Positions 52,989 through 64,000 of a DNA stretch of 64,000 nt are shown piece by piece (position 1 is the stretch's first letter; the number at the start of each line of letters is the position of its first letter). This DNA comes from Hydrogenophaga borbori. GTDB lineage: Bacteria > Pseudomonadota > Gammaproteobacteria > Burkholderiales > Burkholderiaceae_C. The notes beneath the pieces were generated by a model that saw only the letters and a program-made list of their open reading frames with translations, did not search any database and was not told where the DNA came from. The position numbers and the translations under genes were made by a program. Where the stretch lies: NCBI RefSeq assembly GCF_003417535.1, contig NZ_QVLS01000008.1, forward strand, positions 62,001 through 126,000, in the 5' to 3' direction.

Positions 52989-54719
52989 ATGAGCACCGTC
53001 CGCCACCACGCCCCGCGCGCCCTGCGCCTGGGGCGCTCGCCCATTCCCCACCAGGCCGCCGAGCGGCGCGACGCCACCGTGCACTGCGGCTGGGGCCGCC
53101 TCATCGCCGGCCACAGCTTCGACGACCCGGCCGCCGTCGCCCAGGCCCTGCTGCAGGAGACGCCGGGCGAGCGCGACATCGCCTTCTACCTGGACAAGCC
53201 GCACGTGGTGGTCTCGCACGCGCCGCAGCAGCTGTTCGTCGACCCGTCCGAGACCTTCCGCCTGGCGCTCAACACCTACGCGGCGCAGCGCGCGCGTCGC
53301 CAGGGCTTCACCATCCGGCGCCTGCGCTCGCGCGCCGACGTCGCGGCCATCAACGCCATCTACCGCGCGCGCCGCATGGTGCCGGTGGACCCGGCGCGCG
53401 TCTGGGGCGAGCGCGGCGACCGCGCCACCGTCTACGTGCTCGCCGAGGACCGCCAGAGCGGCGAGGTGCTGGGCGTGGCCATGGGCCTGGACCACACCGA
53501 GGCCTTCGGCGACACCAACGGCGGCAGCAGCCTCTGGGCCCTGGCCGTGGCGCCGCAGGCCAGCCACCCGGGCATCGGGGAAGCGCTCACGCGCTACCTG
53601 GCCGAGCTCTTCATCGCGCGCGGCCGGGCCTTCATGGACCTGTCTGTGCTGCACGACAACACCCAGGCCATCGCGCTCTATCGCAAGCTGGGTTTCCAGA
53701 ACATCCCCGTGTTCGCGGTGAAACGGCGCAACGCCATCAACGAGTCCCTCTTCACCGAAGGCAGCGACCGCGACGGCCTCAATCCCTACGCGCGCATCAT
53801 CGTTGACGAAGCGCAGCGGCGCGGCATCCGCGTCGAAGTGATCGACGCCGAGCACGGCTACTTCCGCCTCACCCACGGCGGGCGCGGCGTCACCTGCCGC
53901 GAGTCGCTGAGCGAACTCACCAGCGCCGTGGCCATGAGCCGCTGCGCCGACAAGCGCGTGACCTCGCGCCTGCTGGCGCGCGCGGGACTGGCGGTGCCGG
54001 CCCAGGCCACGGCCAGCGACCGCGAGCACAACGAGGCCTTCCTGCGCCAGCACGGCGCGGTGGTGGTCAAGCCGGTGGACAGCGAGCAGGGCAAGGGCAT
54101 CGCGGTCAACCTCACGTCCATCGAAGAAGTGGAGACGGCGATCGAGCACGCCAGCCATTTCGGCGGCGGCGTGCTGCTGGAGCAGTTCTGCGAAGGGCAG
54201 GACCTGCGCATCGTGGTCATCAACCACCAGGTGGTGGCCGCCGCCGTGCGCCAGCCCGCCACCGTGGTGGGCGACGGCCAGTCCACCATCGCCGAGCTCA
54301 TCGACAAGCAGAGCCGCCGCCGCGCGGCGGCCACGGGCGGCGAGTCGCGCATCCCCGTGGACGGCGAGACCCGGCGCTGCCTGGCCGGCCAGGGCCATGC
54401 GCTGGGCGACGTGCTGCCCTTCGGCGAGTCGCTGCCCGTGCGGCGCACCGCCAACCTGCACACCGGCGGCACCATCCACGACGTGACGGACCGCCTGCAC
54501 CCGGCGCTGCGCACGGCGGCCGAACACGCCAGCCGCGTGCTCGACATCCCGGTCACCGGCCTGGACTTCCTGGTGCCCTCGGTGGAGGGCCCCGACTATG
54601 TGGTCATCGAGGCCAACGAACGCCCGGGCCTGGCCAACCACGAACCCCAACCGACGGCGCAGCGCTTCGTGGACCTGCTCTTCCCAGGCACCGCGCCAGC
54701 GGCGCCCACCGCACCATGA
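52989..54719 (+). CDS. ngs: N-acetylglutaminylglutamine synthetase (GNAT plus ATP-grasp)
   Basis: A 576-residue bifunctional enzyme. The N-terminal half holds an acetyltransferase domain (about 105-260; LWALAVAPQASHPGIGEALT and DNTQAIALYRKLGF). The C-terminal half is an ATP-grasp ligase (about 310-565; VVVKPVDSEQGKGIAVNLTS, LLEQFCEGQDLRIVVINHQV and DYVVIEANERPGLANHE). It is thought to acetylate glutamine and ligate a second glutamine. ATG at 52989 lies 22 bp after the amidotransferase stop. Its stop overlaps the next start by four bases. Confidence 0.93.
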   Translation: MSTVRHHAPRALRLGRSPIPHQAAERRDATVHCGWGRLIAGHSFDDPAAVAQALLQETPGERDIAFYLDKPHVVVSHAPQQLFVDPSETFRLALNTYAAQRARRQGFTIRRLRSRADVAAINAIYRARRMVPVDPARVWGERGDRATVYVLAEDRQSGEVLGVAMGLDHTEAFGDTNGGSSLWALAVAPQASHPGIGEALTRYLAELFIARGRAFMDLSVLHDNTQAIALYRKLGFQNIPVFAVKRRNAINESLFTEGSDRDGLNPYARIIVDEAQRRGIRVEVIDAEHGYFRLTHGGRGVTCRESLSELTSAVAMSRCADKRVTSRLLARAGLAVPAQATASDREHNEAFLRQHGAVVVKPVDSEQGKGIAVNLTSIEEVETAIEHASHFGGGVLLEQFCEGQDLRIVVINHQVVAAAVRQPATVVGDGQSTIAELIDKQSRRRAAATGGESRIPVDGETRRCLAGQGHALGDVLPFGESLPVRRTANLHTGGTIHDVTDRLHPALRTAAEHASRVLDIPVTGLDFLVPSVEGPDYVVIEANERPGLANHEPQPTAQRFVDLLFPGTAPAAPTAP

Positions 54720-55915
54720 ACACCAGCGACAACGCCCGCCTCCCCCTGCCGCCACTCGACGAGGCCTACCTCGAAGAGACCCTGCTGCAGCTGCTCGCCA
54801 TTCCCAGCCCCGTGGGCCTGACCGACGCCGTGGTGCGTTACGTCGCGGGCCGGCTCGATGGACTCGGCATTCCCTATGTGATCACGCGCCGCGGCGCCAT
54901 CCGTGCCACGCTCAGGGGCCAGGAACGGCACCCGGCGCGCGCCATCGTGGCCCACCTGGACACGCTCGGCGCCATGGTGCGCGAGCTGAAGGACAACGGC
55001 CGCGTGGGGGTGGTGCCCATCGGCACCTGGTCCTCGCGCTTCGCCGAGGGCGGGCGGCTCACGCTGTTCACCGACACCCAGCAGATCCGCGGCACCTGCC
55101 TGCCGCTGATGACTTCGGGCCATGCCTTCGGCGATGCCATCAACGCCCAGCCCAACACCTGGGACAACGTCGAGGTGCGGCTGGACCTGCCGCTGCACAG
55201 CCGGGCCGATCTCGCCGGCGCCGGCGTGCACGTGGGCGACTGGATCGCCTTCGACCCGCAGCCCGAGGTGCAGCCCGGCGGCTACATCAACGCCCGCTAC
55301 CTCGACGACAAGGCCGCCGTGGCGGTGCTGCTGACCGCCTGCAAGGCGATCCAGGACAGCGGCGCGCCCCTGCCGGTGGACGTGCACCCGCTGTTCACCA
55401 TCACCGAGGAGGTGGGGTCGGGCGCCTCGGCCGCGCTGCACGGCGACATCGCCGAGATGGTGAGCCTGGACATCGCCATCGCCGCGCCGGGCCAGGCCAC
55501 CGACGAGCGCGCCGTCACCATCTGTCTGCAGGACCTGTCGGGGCCTTTCGACTACCACCTCTCGCACAAGCTCATCAAGCTGGCGCAGGCGCATGGCATC
55601 GAGCACCGGCGCGACGTCTTCAAGTTCTACCGCAGCGACTCGGCCGCCGCCGTCGAGGCCGGCAACGACATCCGCACCGCGCTCATCGGCTTCGGCGCCG
55701 ACGCCTCGCATGCGCAGGAACGCACGCACGTCGACTCGCTGCGCGCGCTGGGGCAGTTGTCGGTGGCTTACCTGCTGTCCGACCCCGTGGCGCGGCGCGA
55801 TCGCCAGAGCATGGGTTCGATCGAAGGTTTCACCGAACAGCTCAAGCCCGAGGAAATGCAGGTCAACACCACGCCCTTGCCCGACCCGCAGGAATTCCTG
55901 GAGGCCAAGGACTGA
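54716..55915 (+). CDS. M42-family metallopeptidase of the NAGGN system
   Basis: A 399-residue di-metal aminopeptidase-like protein. Metal ligands are recognisable in VAHLDTLGAMVRE (His), YLDDKAAVAVLLTA (Asp), TITEEVGSGAS (the Glu pair) and the C-terminal region GADASHAQERTHVDSL (His). This is the dedicated third gene of the NAGGN set; it may recycle the solute or trim by-products, but the reaction is not established to my knowledge. ATGA overlap with ngs couples it. Its stop is back-to-back with that of the convergent MFS gene. Confidence 0.9.
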   Translation: MNTSDNARLPLPPLDEAYLEETLLQLLAIPSPVGLTDAVVRYVAGRLDGLGIPYVITRRGAIRATLRGQERHPARAIVAHLDTLGAMVRELKDNGRVGVVPIGTWSSRFAEGGRLTLFTDTQQIRGTCLPLMTSGHAFGDAINAQPNTWDNVEVRLDLPLHSRADLAGAGVHVGDWIAFDPQPEVQPGGYINARYLDDKAAVAVLLTACKAIQDSGAPLPVDVHPLFTITEEVGSGASAALHGDIAEMVSLDIAIAAPGQATDERAVTICLQDLSGPFDYHLSHKLIKLAQAHGIEHRRDVFKFYRSDSAAAVEAGNDIRTALIGFGADASHAQERTHVDSLRALGQLSVAYLLSDPVARRDRQSMGSIEGFTEQLKPEEMQVNTTPLPDPQEFLEAKD

Positions 55916-57097
55916 TCAGCGCGGCGCGCGCTCTTCGGCCAGCAGCGGGCGCAGCGCCCACAGCCCCAGCGCGGGGCCAATGGCCAGCCAGGGCAGCAGT
56001 GCGCCAAGCGGCACCGAGTCGGCCAGCCACACGAACAGCAGGATGCTCGCGATGCTGATGCCGAAGCCGATGCTGTTGGTGAGCGTGAGCACGCTGCCCA
56101 CGGCTTGCGGCGGCGCGTTGCGCGCGGTGAGCGTGCTGAACTGCGGCGAGTCGCCCGACACCGTGATGCCCCAGAGCACCAGCCAGGCGTAGAAGGCCAG
56201 GTCGGGCGCACCCAGCATCAGCGGCGTGGCCAGGCAGCAGGCGCCGCTCATGGCCAGCTGCGCGCCCGCCACGCGCGCGCTGCCCCAGCGCTGCGCCACC
56301 CAGCCGCCGCCCGCGCAGCCCAGCGCGCCCGCGCCAAGCACGAGAAACGCGGCCCAGGACAGACCGGTGCCCGACAGCCGCGTGGCCAGGATCAGCGGCA
56401 CCATGACCCACATGGTGTAGAGCTCCCACATGTGGCCGAAGTAGCCCAGCACCGAGCTGCGCACGCGCGGATCCGTCCACACGGTGCCCAGGGCGCGCCA
56501 CTGCAGCTGGCTCACGCGCGCCACCGCGCCGGGCGGATCGCCCAGCGCCGCGTACAGCAGCACACCGCCCGCGGCCGCCAGCGCGGCCACGCCCAGCATC
56601 AGCGTGGGCCAGGGCAGGGCGTCGCCGAGGGCGCGCAGGGCATGCGCGCTGGCCGAGCCCACCACCAGCGCCGCGATCAGCAGGCCCAGGGCCGCGCCCA
56701 GGCCCTTGCTGTACCACTGGGCGGCGATCTTCATGCCCACCGGGTAGATGCCCGCCAGGAAGAAGCCGGTCGCGAAGCGCCACAGCAGCAGCGAGGTGTA
56801 GTCGCGCACCGTCCACCACGCGCCCACGGTGCAAGCGGCACCCGCCAGCGCGCACACCAGGAACACCCGCCGCGGCGCGAAGCGGTCCGCGATGGCCAGC
56901 AACGCGAACACCAGCGTGCCCGCGATGAAGCCGAACTGCAGCGCCGAGGTGAGCGTGCCCACCGCGCTGGTGGCCCAACCGAGCTCGCGCTGCAGGTCGG
57001 GCATGACCGCATTCACCGCGAACCAGAGTGAGGTGCCCGCGAACTGGGCGAGCACCAGGACGGGCAGGACGTGGCGGGGGGTGGCGGGCGGGCTCAT
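55916..57097 (-). CDS. MFS transporter
   Basis: A 393-residue inner membrane protein with twelve hydrophobic segments. The loop between helices 2 and 3 carries the MFS motif remnant ADRFAPRRVF, and the first helix reads VLPVLVLAQFAGTSLWFAVN, typical of YnfM/NarK-like or cyanate-type MFS members. The substrate is not predictable. It lies 46 bp downstream of tgt on the same strand, and its stop directly abuts that of the M42 peptidase gene (TGATCA). Confidence 0.9.
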   Translation of the reverse strand: MSPPATPRHVLPVLVLAQFAGTSLWFAVNAVMPDLQRELGWATSAVGTLTSALQFGFIAGTLVFALLAIADRFAPRRVFLVCALAGAACTVGAWWTVRDYTSLLLWRFATGFFLAGIYPVGMKIAAQWYSKGLGAALGLLIAALVVGSASAHALRALGDALPWPTLMLGVAALAAAGGVLLYAALGDPPGAVARVSQLQWRALGTVWTDPRVRSSVLGYFGHMWELYTMWVMVPLILATRLSGTGLSWAAFLVLGAGALGCAGGGWVAQRWGSARVAGAQLAMSGACCLATPLMLGAPDLAFYAWLVLWGITVSGDSPQFSTLTARNAPPQAVGSVLTLTNSIGFGISIASILLFVWLADSVPLGALLPWLAIGPALGLWALRPLLAEERAPR

Positions 57098-57143
57098 GGC
57101 GCGCAGCTTAATCGCGTGCCATTTGCTGCGCTGCCGCGAAAGT

Positions 57144-59280
<2,137 letters not shown>

Positions 59281-59289
59281 GGGGGTCGG

Positions 59290-59306
59290 TATTCTATTTG
59301 TGAATA
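59290..59306. promoter_or_regulatory. LysR-type operator candidate TATTC-N7-GAATA
   Basis: Perfect 5-bp arms around seven bases, with the T-N11-A core expected of LysR sites, in an AT-rich patch of the 117-bp divergent spacer. It lies ten bases upstream of the LysR start and could mediate autorepression and activation of the oxygenase operon. Confidence 0.55.
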
Positions 59307-59397
59307 TCTTGTATCACCTGGATTCCGTTGCCGGATGATGCGCGGCGCGCCAACATCGCGGCGTGCCCCACGCGCACCGACCCTTGGAGACAAGACC

Positions 59398-60681
59398 ATG
59401 AACCCCACGCCCGACACCGGCGGCGCGCCGGACGCTTTGCGCTGGGAGGCCGGCGACACCAGCCGCATCCCCTTCGCCGTCTACACCGATGAGCAGCGCC
59501 ACCGGCGCGAGCTCGAACGCTTCTTCTACCGTGGCCACTGGTGCTACGTGGGCCTGGAGGCCGAGATCCCCAACCCGGGCGACTACCGCCGTTCGGTGGT
59601 GGGCGAGCGCTCGGTCATCATGGTGCGGGCCGAGGGCGGCGCCATCCACGTGGTGGAGAACGTCTGCGCCCACCGCGGCATGCGCTTCTGCCGCGAGCGC
59701 CACGGCAACAAGAAGGAGTTCGTCTGCCCCTACCACCAGTGGAGCTACGCGCTCAATGGTGATCTGCAGGGCGTGCCCCTGCGCCGCGGCGTGCGCCAGG
59801 ACGGCCAGGTCAAGGGCGGCATGCCGGCCGACTTCGACCCCAAGCAGCACCACCTCACGCAGCTGAAGGTGGCCGTGCGCGGCGGCGTGGTGTTCGCCTC
59901 CTTCGACCCCGAGGTGGAGTCGCTGGAGGACTACATGGGCCCGACCATCCTGGGCTACTTCGACCGCCTGTTCAACGGCCGAAAGCTCAACATCCTGGGC
60001 TACAACCGCCAGCGCATCCCCGGCAACTGGAAGCTGATGCAGGAGAACATCAAGGACCCGTACCACCCGGGCCTGCTGCACACCTGGTTCGTCACCTTCG
60101 GCCTCTGGCGCGCCGACAACAAGTCGGAGCTGCGCATGGACGCGCACCACCGACACGCGGCCATGATCTCCACGCGCGGCAGCGCGGGGCAGGCCACGGG
60201 CAGCGCCTCGCAGGTCACGCAGGTCTCCAGCTTCAAGTCCAGCATGCAGCTGGAGGACCCGCGCTTCCTCGACATCGTGCCCGAGCCCTGGTGGGGCGGC
60301 CCCACGGCGGTGATGACCACGCTGTTCCCCAGCGTGATCTTCCAGCAGCAGGTCAACAGCGTGTCCACGCGCCACATCCAGCCCGATGGCCACGGCGCCT
60401 TCGATTTCGTCTGGACGCACTTCGGCTTCGAGGACGACACACCCGAGATGACCCAGCGCCGCCTGCGCCAGGCCAACCTGTTCGGCCCGGGCGGTTTCGT
60501 CAGCGCCGACGACGGCGAGGTGATCGAGTTCTCGCAGCAGGGCTTCGAGAGCAAACCCGGCCACCGGGCGCTGGCCGAACTCGGCGGCCGCGAGGTGGGC
60601 GAGACCGACCACATGGTCACCGAGACCCTGATCCGCGGCATGTACGCCTACTGGCGCCAGGTGATGGAGGCCCCGCTATGA
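59398..60681 (+). CDS. Rieske aromatic ring-hydroxylating oxygenase, large subunit
   Basis: A 427-residue oxygenase alpha subunit. The Rieske [2Fe-2S] ligands are Cys90-x-His92 (CAHRGMRFC) and Cys110-x2-His113 (CPYHQWSY). The mononuclear iron site has Asp220-x2-His223-x4-His228 ([15 protein letters not shown]), where the Asp bridges to the neighbouring subunit and the two His bind iron. By type it resembles anthranilate dioxygenase or salicylate 5-hydroxylase (NagG) large subunits. The actual substrate is unknown. It heads the operon with the small subunit, a chorismate-mutase-like protein, a Bug receptor and a ferredoxin. Confidence 0.92.
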   Translation: MNPTPDTGGAPDALRWEAGDTSRIPFAVYTDEQRHRRELERFFYRGHWCYVGLEAEIPNPGDYRRSVVGERSVIMVRAEGGAIHVVENVCAHRGMRFCRERHGNKKEFVCPYHQWSYALNGDLQGVPLRRGVRQDGQVKGGMPADFDPKQHHLTQLKVAVRGGVVFASFDPEVESLEDYMGPTILGYFDRLFNGRKLNILGYNRQRIPGNWKLMQENIKDPYHPGLLHTWFVTFGLWRADNKSELRMDAHHRHAAMISTRGSAGQATGSASQVTQVSSFKSSMQLEDPRFLDIVPEPWWGGPTAVMTTLFPSVIFQQQVNSVSTRHIQPDGHGAFDFVWTHFGFEDDTPEMTQRRLRQANLFGPGGFVSADDGEVIEFSQQGFESKPGHRALAELGGREVGETDHMVTETLIRGMYAYWRQVMEAPL

Positions 60682-61172
60682 ACCGCGACACCGCCGCCCT
60701 GGACCTGTCGCTCTACCACGAGCTTCAGGCCCTGTACGCCGATTACGCCTCTGCCGTGGACAGCGGCCAGTGGGACCTCTGGCCCGGCTTCTTCACCGAG
60801 GACTGCGTCTACAAGCTGCAGCCGCGCGAAAACCACGAGCGCGGCTTCCCGCTGGCCACGCTGTCCTTCGAGAGCCAGGCCATGCTGCGCGACCGCGTGT
60901 ACGGCATCAAGGAAACCCTGTTCCACGACCCTTACTACCAGCGCCACGTCGTGGGCGCGCCGCTGGTGCGACGGAGGGACGAGCGCGGCGCGCTGCACTG
61001 CGAGGCCAATTACGCGGTGTTCCGCACCAAGCTGGATGGCCCGAGCACCGTGTTCAACGTCGGGCGCTACCTCGACGTGGTGGTGCGCACCCCGCAAGGC
61101 CTGAAGTTCGCGCAGCGGCTGTGCGTGTACGACAGCGAAATGATCCCCAACGCCATCATCTACCCGATATGA
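60678..61172 (+). CDS. Rieske oxygenase, small (beta) subunit
   Basis: A 164-residue SnoaL/NTF2-like fold subunit. It contains [40 protein letters not shown] and a C-terminal [17 protein letters not shown], close to NagH and AntB-type small subunits. The ATG at 60678 overlaps the stop of the large subunit by four bases (ATGA), so the subunits are made in equal amounts. The small subunit is structural in this enzyme class. Confidence 0.9.
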   Translation: MNRDTAALDLSLYHELQALYADYASAVDSGQWDLWPGFFTEDCVYKLQPRENHERGFPLATLSFESQAMLRDRVYGIKETLFHDPYYQRHVVGAPLVRRRDERGALHCEANYAVFRTKLDGPSTVFNVGRYLDVVVRTPQGLKFAQRLCVYDSEMIPNAIIYPI

Positions 61173-61549
61173 CACAGAACAACAAGGAGCCCGATCCCCA
61201 CGGCGGCCCGCTGCGGCGTTTCAACGACCCGGCCTACGTGCCCCTGTGCCGCAACCTGGCCGAGGTGCGCGAGAACATCGACGCGCTGGACCAGAAGATC
61301 GTGGCCCTGCTGGCCGAGCGCGGGCGCTACGTGAAGGACGCGGCCCGCTTCAAGCGCGACGCCTTCCAGGTGTCGGCGCCGGCGCGCCAGCAGCAGGTCA
61401 TCGACAAGGTGCTGGCCCTGGCCGAGCGCCATGGCGCCTACCCCGAGGTGGTGGAGGCCTGCTACCGCGCGCTGATCGCCGGCTTCATCGCGCGAGAACA
61501 GACCGACTTCACCCAGATGAGCGACGTCGAAACCGGAGACCCGACATGA
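61169..61549 (+). CDS. Chorismate mutase / isochorismate pyruvate-lyase-like protein (AroQ fold)
   Basis: A 126-residue protein with the AroQ-type helical core: [20 protein letters not shown], then [13 protein letters not shown] and a C-terminal helix [19 protein letters not shown]. The pattern is closer to PchB (isochorismate pyruvate-lyase) than to chorismate mutase of P-proteins. The family members need an Arg in helix 1, a Lys or Arg near the second helix and a Glu or Gln near the end; candidates are present. It is coupled by 4-bp overlaps both to the oxygenase small subunit and to the Bug receptor, an odd setting for a chorismate enzyme. Confidence 0.85.
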   Translation: MTQNNKEPDPHGGPLRRFNDPAYVPLCRNLAEVRENIDALDQKIVALLAERGRYVKDAARFKRDAFQVSAPARQQQVIDKVLALAERHGAYPEVVEACYRALIAGFIAREQTDFTQMSDVETGDPT

Positions 61550-62541
61550 ACCGAATCCAGAACCGCTGCGCCGCGCTGCTTGCCGGCCTCACGCTGGCCA
61601 CCACCGCCGGGCAGGCCCTGGCCCAGGCGGCCCCGGCCACCGATTGGCCGCAGCGCCCGGTGCGCGTGGTGGTGCCCTATGGCCCAGGCTCCTCGCCCGA
61701 CATCCTGGCGCGCCTCGTCAACGAGCGCCTGACGGCCCGCCTGGGCCAGGCCTTCATCGTGGAGAACCGCCCCGGCGCTGGCGGCAACTCGGGCACCGAG
61801 TACGTGGCCAAGGCCACGCCCGACGGGCAGACCTTCCTGCTCTCGGTCAACGCGCCCCTGGTCTACAACACCATCCTCTACAAGAACCTGCGCTACGACC
61901 CGTTCCGCGAGTTGGCCCCGGTGACGCTGGCCGTGACCTCGCCCAACGTCTGCGCCGCGGCCAACAGCATGGGCGTGGATTCGGTCAAGGGCTGGCTGGA
62001 CGCGCTGCGCGCGCGCCCGGGCCAGTACAACTTCGCCTCCACCGGCAACGGTTCCATCTCGCACCTGGGCGTGGAGCTGCTCAAGATCAAGACCAAGTCC
62101 TTCGCGGTGCACATCCCCTACGCCTCGTCCTCGCAGGCGGTCACGGCCATGCTGCAGGGCGACGTGCACTTCGCCTGCCTGCCCGGCGCCACCGTGATGC
62201 CGCAGGCCAAGGCCGGCAAGCTCAAGGTGCTGGCCATTACGTCGGCCGAGCGCTCGCCGCTGTTGCCCGAGGTGCCCACGCTCAAGGAGTCGGGCGTGCC
62301 CGACATCCAGGCCGCGCCCTGGTTCGCCTACATGGCGCCGGCCGGCACGCCGCCGGCCATCGTGCAGCGTTTGAACCAGGCCCTGGTGGCCACGCTGCGC
62401 GAGCCCGAGGTCGCCGAGAAGCTCAGGGCCCAGTACTTCGACGTGATCGCCAGCACCCCGGAAGAACTGGGCCGCTTCATGCGCGAGGAACAGGCGCGCT
62501 GGCGCCCCGTGATCCAGCGGGCCGGCCTGACGCCCGATTGA
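61546..62541 (+). CDS. Bug/TctC-family solute receptor
   Basis: A 331-residue periplasmic receptor with a signal peptide (cleavage after GQALAQ), WPQRPVRVVVPYGPGSSPDI at the mature start, [20 protein letters not shown] and YNFASTGNGSISHLGVELLK. It probably delivers the aromatic acid used by the oxygenase to an unlinked TctAB permease. The ATG at 61546 overlaps the stop of the chorismate-mutase-like gene by four bases. Confidence 0.93.
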   Translation: MNRIQNRCAALLAGLTLATTAGQALAQAAPATDWPQRPVRVVVPYGPGSSPDILARLVNERLTARLGQAFIVENRPGAGGNSGTEYVAKATPDGQTFLLSVNAPLVYNTILYKNLRYDPFRELAPVTLAVTSPNVCAAANSMGVDSVKGWLDALRARPGQYNFASTGNGSISHLGVELLKIKTKSFAVHIPYASSSQAVTAMLQGDVHFACLPGATVMPQAKAGKLKVLAITSAERSPLLPEVPTLKESGVPDIQAAPWFAYMAPAGTPPAIVQRLNQALVATLREPEVAEKLRAQYFDVIASTPEELGRFMREEQARWRPVIQRAGLTPD

Positions 62542-62563
62542 CCCCGCGACGCAGGAGCACGAC

Positions 62564-62881
62564 ATGACCACCCCCCGATGGACCGACGTGGCCGCCGAGG
62601 CCGACCTGTTCGAGGGCGCCGGCATTCCCGTCGCGCCCGAGGGCCACGACATTGCCTTGTTCGCGATCGACGGCGAGGTGTTCGCCACCGACAACCTCTG
62701 CACGCACGGCCACGCCAAGCTCTGTGACGGCTTCCTGGAGGGCCACGAGATCGAGTGCCCCTTCCACCAGGGCCGCTTCGACGTGCGCAGCGGCGCGCCC
62801 ACCTGCGCGCCGGCCACCGAGGCCGTGAAGACCTGGCCGGTGAAGGTGGAGGGCGGTCGGGTCTACCTGGACCTGGGCTGA
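62564..62881 (+). CDS. Rieske ferredoxin
   Basis: A 105-residue soluble [2Fe-2S] ferredoxin with ligands Cys46-x-His48 (CTHGHAKLCDG) and Cys65-x2-His68 (CPFHQGRFD), as in NahAb/NagAb. It carries electrons to the oxygenase of the same operon. It lies 22 bp after the Bug gene with GCAGGAG before its ATG. A ferredoxin reductase is not in the window, so the chain must be completed elsewhere. Confidence 0.94.
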   Translation: MTTPRWTDVAAEADLFEGAGIPVAPEGHDIALFAIDGEVFATDNLCTHGHAKLCDGFLEGHEIECPFHQGRFDVRSGAPTCAPATEAVKTWPVKVEGGRVYLDLG

Positions 62882-63014
62882 GGCGGGCGGGGCGGCGCCC
62901 GCAACTTGCGCCGCGTCAACATGGGTGGCACCGGCGCCTCCTAGGATGAATTCGAGGGTTCACCACTGCGGCGTGGTGGTGTGGCCTTCGCTTCAACCCC
63001 ACTGGAGGCATCCC

Positions 63015-63449
63015 ATGAAAAAGTCGATCAAGTACGCGGCCGTGGCGGCCAGCCTGCTGGGCGCCCTGGCCGCGCAGGCGCAGGCGCCCCAGGCCACCGT
63101 TGACCTGGGCAAACTGGAGTTCACCGACAACTGCGCCGCGTGCCATGGCGTGGACGGCAAGGGCAACGGTCCGCTCGGCGGCCTGTTGCAGAAGAGTCCA
63201 CCGGATCTGTCGCAACTGGCGAAGAAAAACGGCGGCGTGCTGCCGGTCAACCGCATGTATGCGGTGATCGAGGGCACCGCCGCCATACCCAGCCACGGGG
63301 TGCGCGACATGCCCGTCTGGGGACGGGAGTACCGCATCGAGGAGGGGCAGCGCCTGCGCGAGGCGCGCGGCCTCTACGAGCCGGCCGAGGTGGTGCGCGC
63401 GCGCATCCTGACGCTGATCGAGTACATCAGCCGGCTGCAAACGCCGTGA
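63015..63449 (+). CDS. Class I c-type cytochrome, exported
   Basis: A 144-residue protein with a signal peptide (cleavage near AAQAQA) and one haem motif CAACH (Cys40, Cys43, His44). A probable axial Met is in VRDMPVWGREY. The rest fits a small SoxX- or cbb3-type periplasmic cytochrome. The ATG at 63015 has ACTGGAGG upstream. It is separated from the ferredoxin by 133 bp and may have its own promoter, so membership of the oxygenase operon is uncertain. It converges with queA. Confidence 0.9.
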   Translation: MKKSIKYAAVAASLLGALAAQAQAPQATVDLGKLEFTDNCAACHGVDGKGNGPLGGLLQKSPPDLSQLAKKNGGVLPVNRMYAVIEGTAAIPSHGVRDMPVWGREYRIEEGQRLREARGLYEPAEVVRARILTLIEYISRLQTP

Positions 63450-63461
63450 GCCGCCGCGCGT

Positions 63462-64000
63462 TCAGCGCCGGCGCAGCAGCATCGCGTCACCGTAGCTGAA
63501 GAAGCGGTAGCGCTGTTCGATGGCATGGCGGTACAGCGCCATTACGCGCTCGTAGCCCGCGAAGGCGCTCACCAGCATCATCAGCGTGCTCTTCGGCAGG
63601 TGAAAGTTGGTGATCAGCCGGTCCACCACCTGGAAGCGAAAGCCCGGCGTGATGAAGATCTGCGTGTCGCCCTCGGTGCGGCCGAAGGCGGCCCAGCTCT
63701 CCAGCGTGCGCACGGTGGTGGTGCCCACCGCCACCACGCGCCCGCCGCGCGCGCGGCAGGCCTCGATGGCGGCGATCGTGGCATCGGGTACGCGGTACCA
63801 CTCGGCGTGCATGGTGTGCTCGGCGATGTTCTCGGTCTTCACCGGCTGGAAGGTGCCGGCGCCCACGTGCAGCGTGACCTCGGCCGTCTGCACGCCGCGC
63901 GCGCGCAGCGCGGTCAGCAGGGCCTCGTCGAAGTGCAGCGCGGCGGTGGGGGCGGCCACGGCACCCGGGTGTTTGGCGAACACGGTCTGGTAGCGGCGCT
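63462..64000 (-). CDS. queA: S-adenosylmethionine:tRNA ribosyltransferase-isomerase, C-terminal part
   Basis: Makes epoxyqueuosine in tRNA from preQ1 and S-adenosylmethionine. About 180 C-terminal residues are visible; the frame runs on past base 64000 ([20 protein letters not shown] at the edge). Typical motifs are [34 protein letters not shown] and [20 protein letters not shown], and the end reads [11 protein letters not shown]. With tgt 5 kb away, two queuosine genes are present. Confidence 0.96.
   Translation of the reverse strand, partial: RRYQTVFAKHPGAVAAPTAALHFDEALLTALRARGVQTAEVTLHVGAGTFQPVKTENIAEHTMHAEWYRVPDATIAAIEACRARGGRVVAVGTTTVRTLESWAAFGRTEGDTQIFITPGFRFQVVDRLITNFHLPKSTLMMLVSAFAGYERVMALYRHAIEQRYRFFSYGDAMLLRRR

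Overview
The window is a GC-rich, densely coding chromosome segment, most likely from a betaproteobacterium of the Burkholderiales, family Comamonadaceae (Hydrogenophaga-like). This placement is an inference. It rests on two Bug-type (TctC) solute receptors, several IclR/LysR-controlled catabolic units, housekeeping genes of betaproteobacterial type and a short hairpin repeat of the kind seen between genes in this family. I found no rRNA, tRNA, CRISPR array, insertion sequence or prophage.

Layout. 0-5 kb: an acyl-CoA dehydrogenase (cut by the left edge) divergent from a CaiB/AMACR-type enzyme, then uvrA. 5-9.4 kb: envelope proteins (CigR/RcnB-like plus MipA, a DUF4382 lipoprotein) and a CYTH-CHAD protein. 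9.4-14.3 kb: a four-gene iron operon (imelysin, di-haem DUF1111 protein, second imelysin, DUF1513 protein) behind a Fur-like box. 14.3-15.6 kb: two glutathione transferases. 15.8-21.8 kb: an accessory block with a small acidic protein, a truncated secreted protein and a 1,699-residue RTX calcium-binding protein. 21.8-25.1 kb: a DUF1800/DUF1501 pair. 25.2-35.7 kb: housekeeping genes (pyrF, uracil-DNA glycosylase, rimI, tsaB, dacB, tsaC, purK, purE, cnoX, purC). 35.8-39.6 kb: a small catabolic cassette (acyl-CoA ligase, Bug receptor, IclR regulator). 39.7-43.1 kb: fba, a DUF481 protein and pyk. 43.2-50.8 kb: a stress/two-component island with two CHASE3 kinases, a stand-alone receiver, a LuxR-type regulator, BON and CsbD proteins, a phospholipase D/cardiolipin synthase and a DUF1328 peptide. 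50.9-55.9 kb: the three-gene operon for the osmoprotectant N-acetylglutaminylglutamine amide (NAGGN). 55.9-58.3 kb: an MFS transporter and tgt. 58.4-63.4 kb: a LysR regulator divergent from a Rieske oxygenase operon that also holds a chorismate-mutase-like protein, a Bug receptor and a Rieske ferredoxin, followed by a cytochrome c. The right edge cuts queA.

Points of most interest: (1) a TGTAGGA/TCCTACA motif recurring in the promoter regions of the two-component/stress island; (2) a hairpin repeat inserted between co-transcribed genes three times, each time with an open frame that keeps the genes translationally coupled; (3) an RTX gene whose start overlaps a truncated secreted-protein gene; (4) a perfect intrinsic terminator in the purC leader, downstream of its apparent promoter; (5) a PchB/AroQ-like protein translated together with Rieske oxygenase subunits; (6) a divergent, apparently leaderless tsaB/dacB promoter pair built on a 16-bp inverted repeat. 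All regulatory calls are by eye.
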